Source: Clostridiales bacterium (GTDB lineage: Bacteria; Bacillota; Clostridia; Lachnospirales; Lachnospiraceae). Taken from it: a DNA stretch of 56,621 nucleotides. Each line of letters starts with the position of its first letter. Position 1 is the stretch's first letter. The position numbers and the translations under genes were made by a program. Location of the stretch: contig JAJQBI010000068.1 in NCBI GenBank assembly GCA_021203365.1, positions 1-56,621 on the forward strand, given 5' to 3'. The notes beneath the pieces are model-generated. The model was not told the DNA's origin, did not search any database, and saw only the letters and a program-made list of their open reading frames with translations. Below are positions 52,138 to 56,621 of this stretch, in pieces.

Positions 52138-53405
52138 TATGACGCCTTTGTTTTTGACGCAGTTGTGACGGTGGGCTTTGGCGTAATCGTCGGGGTCGCG
52201 GTGGGCTCCGGCGTGGGCGTCACAGTCGGCTCAATCTCATCCGCCTCATAATATCCTGCGTCGATCAGAATCTGGTAATTGTCACAGTCAATAATCTGTG
52301 CCTCACAGGTACTCGTACCGATTATTTTTATCCCGTTGTCATATTGTTCATAGTCTGTCACATCCACATCCTCGCCGCTCAGCTTTGCATCTACCATATC
52401 CTCACAGATCTGGGCAAGGGACGTGGGATCATAAAAAACGCTAAAGGCAATGCTGCCCTCCAGAATCCCCCCGGTCACTGCCTGTGCCTCACAGCCTGAA
52501 CCGGTTATATATGGCCATTCATCCTCCCCCGCAGACAGGCCGGATTCCTCCAGAGTCTCCGCGATTCCCAGCGCCACATTATCATAACCTGTCACAATAA
52601 TATCCGGGGCCTGCTCTTCTTTGTAAAACTCCTCCAGCACAGACTCCATCTTCGTTTTTGCGGCGGATTCACTCTGGTCCATAATGGCCGCATCGTCAAA
52701 GCTCTCTCTTCCCGAAGCGCAGACAAGGGTCCCGTCCTCCAGATATGTCTGCAGGGTTTCCTTCACTCCATTAAAATAAAACAGTGCGCTCAGATCATCC
52801 GGAGAACCCATAAAAAACTCAATGTACAGAGTTTCGCCCGCCTCCCGCACCTTTTCCAGCTGGCAGTCGTCTATAATTCTCTGTGCCGCGGCGTTCCCCG
52901 CCGCCCGCACATTATATGTGGCATAGTAGGTCACCGCATCTGTATCCATGATCAGGCGATCATAAGAAAAAACCGGGACAGAAAGCTCGTCTGCTTCCTC
53001 CAGCACCTCCGTCAGACCGTAGGAGTCCACCGGCGCGACAATCAAAGCCTGAAGATCTTCCTCTTCCAGAAGCTCACGGATCTGGGATTCCTGAAGATCG
53101 CCGTCCTCCCCGGCGTAGCATATCTGCGCCGTGTATCCGTCCGTCTCCAGTTCACCGGCCAGGGCTTCTGCGTCTCTGGCCCACGTGCCATCCTCCTCTC
53201 CCGGAAGAAGAACGCCTACCCGCAGGACTTCTTCTTCTGGCTCCTCTTCTTCCTCTTCTTCTTCATCGGCGCTTTCGCCGCTTCCTTCCTCCTCAAGCTT
53301 CGCGCTCTCGCTCGCCGTCTCAGCAGCGTCTTTTTCTCCGCAGCCACTGAAGACTTCCGCGGTCAGAAGAACGCTCAGCAAACCCAGTGCCACCTTTTTT
53401 TTCAT
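52137..53405 (-). CDS. sugar-binding (periplasmic-binding-protein type) lipoprotein
   Basis: A 422-residue lipoprotein of the ribose/xylose/ChvE binding-protein family. The signal peptide ends in a lipobox before Cys22 (VFSGCGEK). A spacer of almost pure acid follows (about residues 35-60, with a run of eight Glu). The binding domain runs about 61-385 (RVGVLLPGEEDGTWARDAEAL, IVAPVDSYGLTEVL, VFSYDRLIMDTDAV, TGYDNVALGIAETL), and the protein ends in a Pro/Thr repeat tail (PTVTPTPEPTATPT and more) of about 30 residues. The sugar is unknown. No permease or ABC ATPase gene is adjacent, so it is an orphan binding protein or a sensor partner. Confidence 0.88.
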   Translation of the reverse strand: MKKKVALGLLSVLLTAEVFSGCGEKDAAETASESAKLEEEGSGESADEEEEEEEEPEEEVLRVGVLLPGEEDGTWARDAEALAGELETDGYTAQICYAGEDGDLQESQIRELLEEEDLQALIVAPVDSYGLTEVLEEADELSVPVFSYDRLIMDTDAVTYYATYNVRAAGNAAAQRIIDDCQLEKVREAGETLYIEFFMGSPDDLSALFYFNGVKETLQTYLEDGTLVCASGRESFDDAAIMDQSESAAKTKMESVLEEFYKEEQAPDIIVTGYDNVALGIAETLEESGLSAGEDEWPYITGSGCEAQAVTGGILEGSIAFSVFYDPTSLAQICEDMVDAKLSGEDVDVTDYEQYDNGIKIIGTSTCEAQIIDCDNYQILIDAGYYEADEIEPTVTPTPEPTATPTITPKPTVTTASKTKAS

Positions 53406-53427
53406 AAATCAACCTCTCATAAAGCAA

Positions 53428-53449
53428 GGAAGGCGTCAAAAGCTCTTCC
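53428..53449. repeat. small hairpin with GTCAAAA core
   Basis: GGAAGGC (53428-53434) and GCTCTTCC (53442-53449) around GTCAAAA, with one bulge, between rubredoxin and the binding-protein gene. Possible minor member of the intergenic palindrome family. Confidence 0.5.
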
Positions 53450-53475
53450 GCTTTCGGCACCTCCGTAACCGTTAC

Positions 53476-53640
53476 TTATTCTTCTTCCGGTGCAAATTCA
53501 TCCTTGCCAACCCCGCAGACCGGACATACCCAATCTTCCGGCAGGTCTTCAAAAGCCGTTCCCGGCTCAATTCCATTGTCAGGATCCCCTTCCGCAGGAT
53601 CATATACATAGCCACAGGGTTCACATACGTATTTCTGCAT
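53476..53640 (-). CDS. rubredoxin
   Basis: A 54-residue iron protein. The two C-x2-C knuckles are CEPC (6-9) and CPVC (39-42), and the core residues [20 protein letters not shown] and [10 protein letters not shown] are canonical. It is a small cytoplasmic electron carrier, usual in anaerobes, often feeding oxygen- or peroxide-reducing enzymes. AAGGGAG precedes the ATG at 53640; the frame upstream lacks a ribosome site and similarity. It has its own promoter; the binding-protein gene downstream has no visible promoter and may share it. Confidence 0.97.
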   Translation of the reverse strand: MQKYVCEPCGYVYDPAEGDPDNGIEPGTAFEDLPEDWVCPVCGVGKDEFAPEEE

Positions 53641-53689
53641 ATTTTTTCTCCCTTCTTCCGAACCGCTTATGCGACTCATATTCATGGCT

Positions 53690-53718
53690 ATTATACAATC
53701 TGCCTATTATGAATGCAA
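53690..53718 (-). promoter_or_regulatory. promoter of the rubredoxin gene
   Basis: On the minus strand TTGCAT, a 17-base spacer and TATAAT, about 50 bases before the ATG. Confidence 0.85.
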
Positions 53719-53745
53719 GTACTTTTTCAGAATTTGCCGGGCGGG

Positions 53746-54489
53746 TTATGGTTTCGCTCCTGTGTGTCCCGAACCCACAAACCGGTTGTAAACATAAGCG
53801 TTGGCTTCTCTTTCCTGACTGTCCTCCAGAGGCGGAAGCTCCACAATTTCACCATATTTTCGCTCCAGGGCACGGCTGATCAGCCAGTCCGCCAGCTGAG
53901 GGTTTTTGGGGAGAAGCGGGCCATGCAGATAGGTGCCGATCACATTTTTGTACACCACGCCTTCATAGCCGGATACCCCGTCATTGCCTGAGCCGTACAG
54001 AACCTTTCCCAAAGGCCGGTTATTTCCTATAAAGGTTCTTCCCCCATGATTCTCAAAGCCCACGATGGGCATGTCAAACAGATCGCTTTTCAGGACAATA
54101 TTATTTATCAGCCTGTCCTCCCCCTGCTCGGTATAAAGATCTACCAGCTTCAGTCCCGTAATCATGCCGCTCTGCGTCCTGTAATAATTCCCGAGAAGCT
54201 GGTAGCCGCCGCAGATGGCAATGACCACGCCTCCCGCCTCCACATATTCACGGAAGCTCCCGGCAATGGCCTGCAGCTTCTGACATACCAGCATCTGCTC
54301 CCTGTCCGAGCCGCCGCCCAGAAGAACAATGTCCAGACCGGAAAAATCAATCCGGTCTCCCAGCTCAAAGGCAATGGTCTGCGCCTCAATGCCCCGCCAG
54401 ATGCATCTTTTCATCAGACACTGAATGTTCCCCCTGTCACCATACAGGTTCAGGAGATCCGGATACAGATGTCCTATGGTTATCCTCAT
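53746..54489 (-). CDS. gatD: lipid II isoglutaminyl synthase, glutamine amidotransferase subunit GatD
   Basis: A 247-residue class I amidotransferase that supplies ammonia to MurT for amidating the D-glutamate of lipid II. The N-terminus RITIGHLYPDLLNLYGDRGN is typical of GatD/CobQ-type proteins; the nucleophile Cys is in IAICGGYQLLG (about 94) and the conserved His in GTYLHGPLLPKNP (about 190). A GTG one codon upstream is possible, but GGAGGG is 9 bases from the ATG at 54489. The start overlaps the murT stop (TGATG), so the subunits are made together. Confidence 0.95.
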   Translation of the reverse strand: MRITIGHLYPDLLNLYGDRGNIQCLMKRCIWRGIEAQTIAFELGDRIDFSGLDIVLLGGGSDREQMLVCQKLQAIAGSFREYVEAGGVVIAICGGYQLLGNYYRTQSGMITGLKLVDLYTEQGEDRLINNIVLKSDLFDMPIVGFENHGGRTFIGNNRPLGKVLYGSGNDGVSGYEGVVYKNVIGTYLHGPLLPKNPQLADWLISRALERKYGEIVELPPLEDSQEREANAYVYNRFVGSGHTGAKP

Positions 54490-55823
54490 CACTTCTCTCC
54501 CTCCAGCTTCTTAAGAATATTTCTTGTTGTAAACAGAGCCGTGTAATTCACCAGCACATACAGGTTTCCCACTCCATCCCGGACCCGGTTTCGAATTGCC
54601 TGCTCTACATCTGTCTCCAGCATGGAAGGAATATCCACATATTTCAGCCGCAGACGCATATCCTGGCAGCGAATCCCGCTGACCGTAACAGAATGGATGC
54701 TTTTCTCCCGAAAGCGGTCAAAATCCACATCCCATAACCAGGAAATATCCCTTCCGTCCTGGGCGTTATCATTGATCACTATGATCACATCCTTGGGCGC
54801 GGTATCCTGCATAACCGCAGAAATATTCTGGTTGAAACCGGCCGGGTTTTTGGCCAGGTTCAGAACGATCCCTGTACCCTGTACGCGGAATTGCTCCATC
54901 CGCCCGTTTTCCGGATTGAAATCCGCCAGCATGTCATTAAAATGTTCTGCCGAAAAACCGGCTGTGCGCACGCCCGCATAAGCCGCGAGAATATTATATA
55001 CATTATAAAAGCCCTTATAGGCAGCCGCCAGCAGACGATTCTCCACACGAAAAGAAATCTGGTCGTCCACCTTTACGTCACAGGCGTCAAAATCCAGAAC
55101 CGGCCTGGCGAATCCGCATTTCGGACATCGGTAATCTCCCAGCTGGCTGTAATGATAGAAGCTGTAGGTAAGCCGCATGCCGCAGCGTCTGCAGAACCTT
55201 CCCTCCCGGATCTCCGCCGTGCGGCTGTTCATCACCGGCTGGCTGATCCCGTAGGTCACAAAGGAATTGCCGGAGTCCATGGCAAGATATGCGGAAAGAG
55301 CATCATCCCCGTTTACAATGACCTTCATTTTCGGCACGCTTCGGATCATTTCTTCCAGAATATCCATGGTAATGTCAATCTCGCCATACCGGTCCAGCTG
55401 ATCCCGAAACAGATTTGTCAGCACCATATAATCCGGCTGTATCGCCGGAAAAACATGGCGGGTGGAGGCCTCATCCACTTCTATACAGGCATAGTCCGCA
55501 TCCAGCTTTCCGTTCAGCCCGGCGTCCAGGACAAAAGCCGCGACAACACCATTTTGCATATTCGATCCTGTGTGATTGCAGACGACTTTTTTTCCCTCGG
55601 CCTCCAGTCCCGCACAAAGCATATTGTTGGTAGTCGTCTTTCCATTGGTGCCGCAGACCACAAATATTTTTTCTCTCACCTGGGAGGACAGATCTCTCAG
55701 TATGTCCGGACAGATGCGAAGCGCGACCTGTCCGGCCCAGGTAACGCCCTGGCGGCCCATCCGTCTGCATACCCATCCTGTGATCTTTGCCGCCCATACG
55801 GCAGCGATTGTTCTTATCTTCAT
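54489..55823 (-). CDS. murT: lipid II isoglutaminyl synthase, MurT subunit
   Basis: A 444-residue Mur-ligase-type enzyme. P-loop VCGTNGKTTTNNM (about 55-67), middle-domain EVDEAST, and the MurT-specific zinc ribbon CRRCGMRL / CPKCGFARP (about 206-230) inserted in the ligase fold, then the C-terminal MurT domain (GFNQNISAV, NDNAQDGRDISWLWD near 355-370). With GatD it amidates peptidoglycan precursors, changing charge and cross-linking. Start uncertain: ATG at 55823 is favoured by family length, but GAGGAG is only one base before it; a TTG at 55832 with AAGGA four bases upstream is possible. Confidence 0.95.
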   Translation of the reverse strand: MKIRTIAAVWAAKITGWVCRRMGRQGVTWAGQVALRICPDILRDLSSQVREKIFVVCGTNGKTTTNNMLCAGLEAEGKKVVCNHTGSNMQNGVVAAFVLDAGLNGKLDADYACIEVDEASTRHVFPAIQPDYMVLTNLFRDQLDRYGEIDITMDILEEMIRSVPKMKVIVNGDDALSAYLAMDSGNSFVTYGISQPVMNSRTAEIREGRFCRRCGMRLTYSFYHYSQLGDYRCPKCGFARPVLDFDACDVKVDDQISFRVENRLLAAAYKGFYNVYNILAAYAGVRTAGFSAEHFNDMLADFNPENGRMEQFRVQGTGIVLNLAKNPAGFNQNISAVMQDTAPKDVIIVINDNAQDGRDISWLWDVDFDRFREKSIHSVTVSGIRCQDMRLRLKYVDIPSMLETDVEQAIRNRVRDGVGNLYVLVNYTALFTTRNILKKLEGEK

Positions 55824-55857
55824 GCTCCTCAATCGTTCCTTTTCCTAGTCTGTTGCC

Positions 55858-56574
55858 CTACTCCTGTCCACGCTTCAGCCATTCTTCATATTTCTGCCAG
55901 GATGACTGGGCATAGGTTCTGGAAACAGGCACAATGTCTTCTCCCAGCAAAAAGCTGTCCTTCTTTCTGGCCGTCACCTTCTCCATATTCAGAAGGAAGC
56001 TCTGATGACACCGCAGGAAGCTGCAGTTCTTCAGCTGTTCTTCAAATTCGCTGAGCTTTCCCCTGCACGCAAGAGTACTGCCGTCCGTCAGGTGAAAGCT
56101 GACAGTATGAAGGCTGCTGGAAATATAATTGATCTCATTGCTTCCAATCGTGTAGATCTGAGAGCGGTACTGAAAGTGTACCTGTCCTTTCCCGGAGGGA
56201 GCACAGGTTCTGCGCAGCGGGTAAAGCGCATGCTCCACTTCCTGATCCTTTGCAGGCTTTATCAGATAATTGGACGCGTAAACCTCAAACGCCTCTTTGC
56301 GATAGTTTCCATTCTCACAGACAAAAATGACCGGCGTATAGAACCCCTTCTCCCGCATGCGGCGAACCGTCTGAAGTCCGCGGCAATCCGGTTCATTTAA
56401 TGCAACAAAGAGAACATGACAGGGTCTTTTCCCCAGTTTCAGTTCCCGGACCAGCTGATCCTCATTTCGAAAAACCCGGATTTCAGACTCCGGTACAATT
56501 TTCTTCAGCTGCCCCTTTATATGAACGAGATCCTCTGTTTTATCTTCCAGGATCCCCATGCTCATAATCGCCAT
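55858..56574 (-). CDS. LytTR-family response regulator with degenerate receiver
   Basis: A 238-residue regulator. Residues 1-120 are a receiver-like domain: the acidic pair is ILEDK (about 8-12), but the phosphoacceptor position in LFVALNEP is Ala58 instead of Asp; the later Thr is Cys (IFVCEN) while the conserved Lys (YLIKPA) remains. Residues about 135-235 are a LytTR DNA-binding domain (INYISSSLHTVSFHLTDGS, FLRCHQSFLLNMEKV, VSRTYA). The protein therefore probably works without phosphorylation. AAGGGAG precedes the ATG. It ends about 35 bases before murT on the same strand and may share its transcript. No histidine kinase is visible before the window ends. Confidence 0.9.
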   Translation of the reverse strand: MAIMSMGILEDKTEDLVHIKGQLKKIVPESEIRVFRNEDQLVRELKLGKRPCHVLFVALNEPDCRGLQTVRRMREKGFYTPVIFVCENGNYRKEAFEVYASNYLIKPAKDQEVEHALYPLRRTCAPSGKGQVHFQYRSQIYTIGSNEINYISSSLHTVSFHLTDGSTLACRGKLSEFEEQLKNCSFLRCHQSFLLNMEKVTARKKDSFLLGEDIVPVSRTYAQSSWQKYEEWLKRGQE

Positions 56575-56621
56575 TTTCTTTTCTCCCTTCTCATACGTGC
56601 AGAAACAGGTTTGATCTGAGA

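Noticed and set aside
53131-53712. 193-codon plus-strand frame rich in Ser
   Set aside because: Produced by reading the poly-Glu stretch of the lipoprotein gene backwards.

Overview
The window reads as a chromosomal segment of a spore-forming anaerobic Clostridia bacterium, most likely a Lachnospiraceae member (G+C in the mid-50s percent by eye). The pointers are an alpha/beta-type small acid-soluble spore protein, AddAB instead of RecBCD, the MurT/GatD pair, type III glutamine synthetase, pyrB-pyrI fusion-free tandem genes, rubredoxin, a single-chain clostridial PurL and strong AGGAGG ribosome binding sites. No phage, insertion sequence, integrase, CRISPR array or plasmid function was seen. 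Coding density is high and most genes lie on the minus strand.

Layout. 1-9.4 kb: spore protein, PspC-like membrane protein, an RsmF-type rRNA methyltransferase (+), then addB-addA (-). 9.5-18.4 kb: a membrane-anchored FMN_bind-like protein (+), the coupled set methyltransferase-hslO-nadE (-), a hairpin-rich intergenic block, a GH3 beta-glucosidase (-) divergent from a LysR regulator (+), and an auxin-efflux-type carrier (-). 18.5-29.4 kb: lysophospholipase-like hydrolase; Lrp regulator-aminotransferase-nitroreductase; and a five-gene unit folC-pheA-DUF815 ATPase-ppx-ppk1 with a good promoter. 29.5-33.4 kb: three membrane proteins (CmpB-like, DUF975, CPBP protease) and guanine deaminase, with small palindromic repeats between them. 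33.6-39.6 kb: pyrB-pyrI (+), RNase P RNA (-), ftsE-ftsX-ctp (-), a PucR/CdaR-type regulator (-). 39.8-45.7 kb: an apparent operon lipid kinase-glnN-MoxR ATPase-VWA protein (-). 45.9-46.2 kb: tRNA-Val and tRNA-Met behind a consensus promoter. 46.3-52.1 kb: csoR-like regulator-mrp-purL (-) and divergent xpt (+). 52.1-56.6 kb: orphan sugar-binding lipoprotein, rubredoxin, gatD, murT and a LytTR regulator (-).

How the genes work together. The bulk is housekeeping: DNA repair (AddAB), NAD, purine and pyrimidine metabolism (purL, xpt, guaD, pyrBI), phenylalanine and folate synthesis, cell division signalling (FtsEX plus a PDZ/S41 protease), peptidoglycan amidation (MurT/GatD), tRNA processing (RNase P). 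The least understood parts are the MoxR/VWA pair that appears co-transcribed with glutamine synthetase III, the DUF815 ATPase placed between prephenate dehydratase and the polyphosphate enzymes, a LytTR regulator that has lost its phosphoacceptor aspartate, a His-rich CsoR-family regulator without a metal pump beside it, and a family of intergenic palindromes built around a TTTTG-x-C / G-x-CAAAA stem, two of which overlap promoter elements.

Calls are from reading motifs, ribosome binding sites and spacing by eye; no database search was possible.
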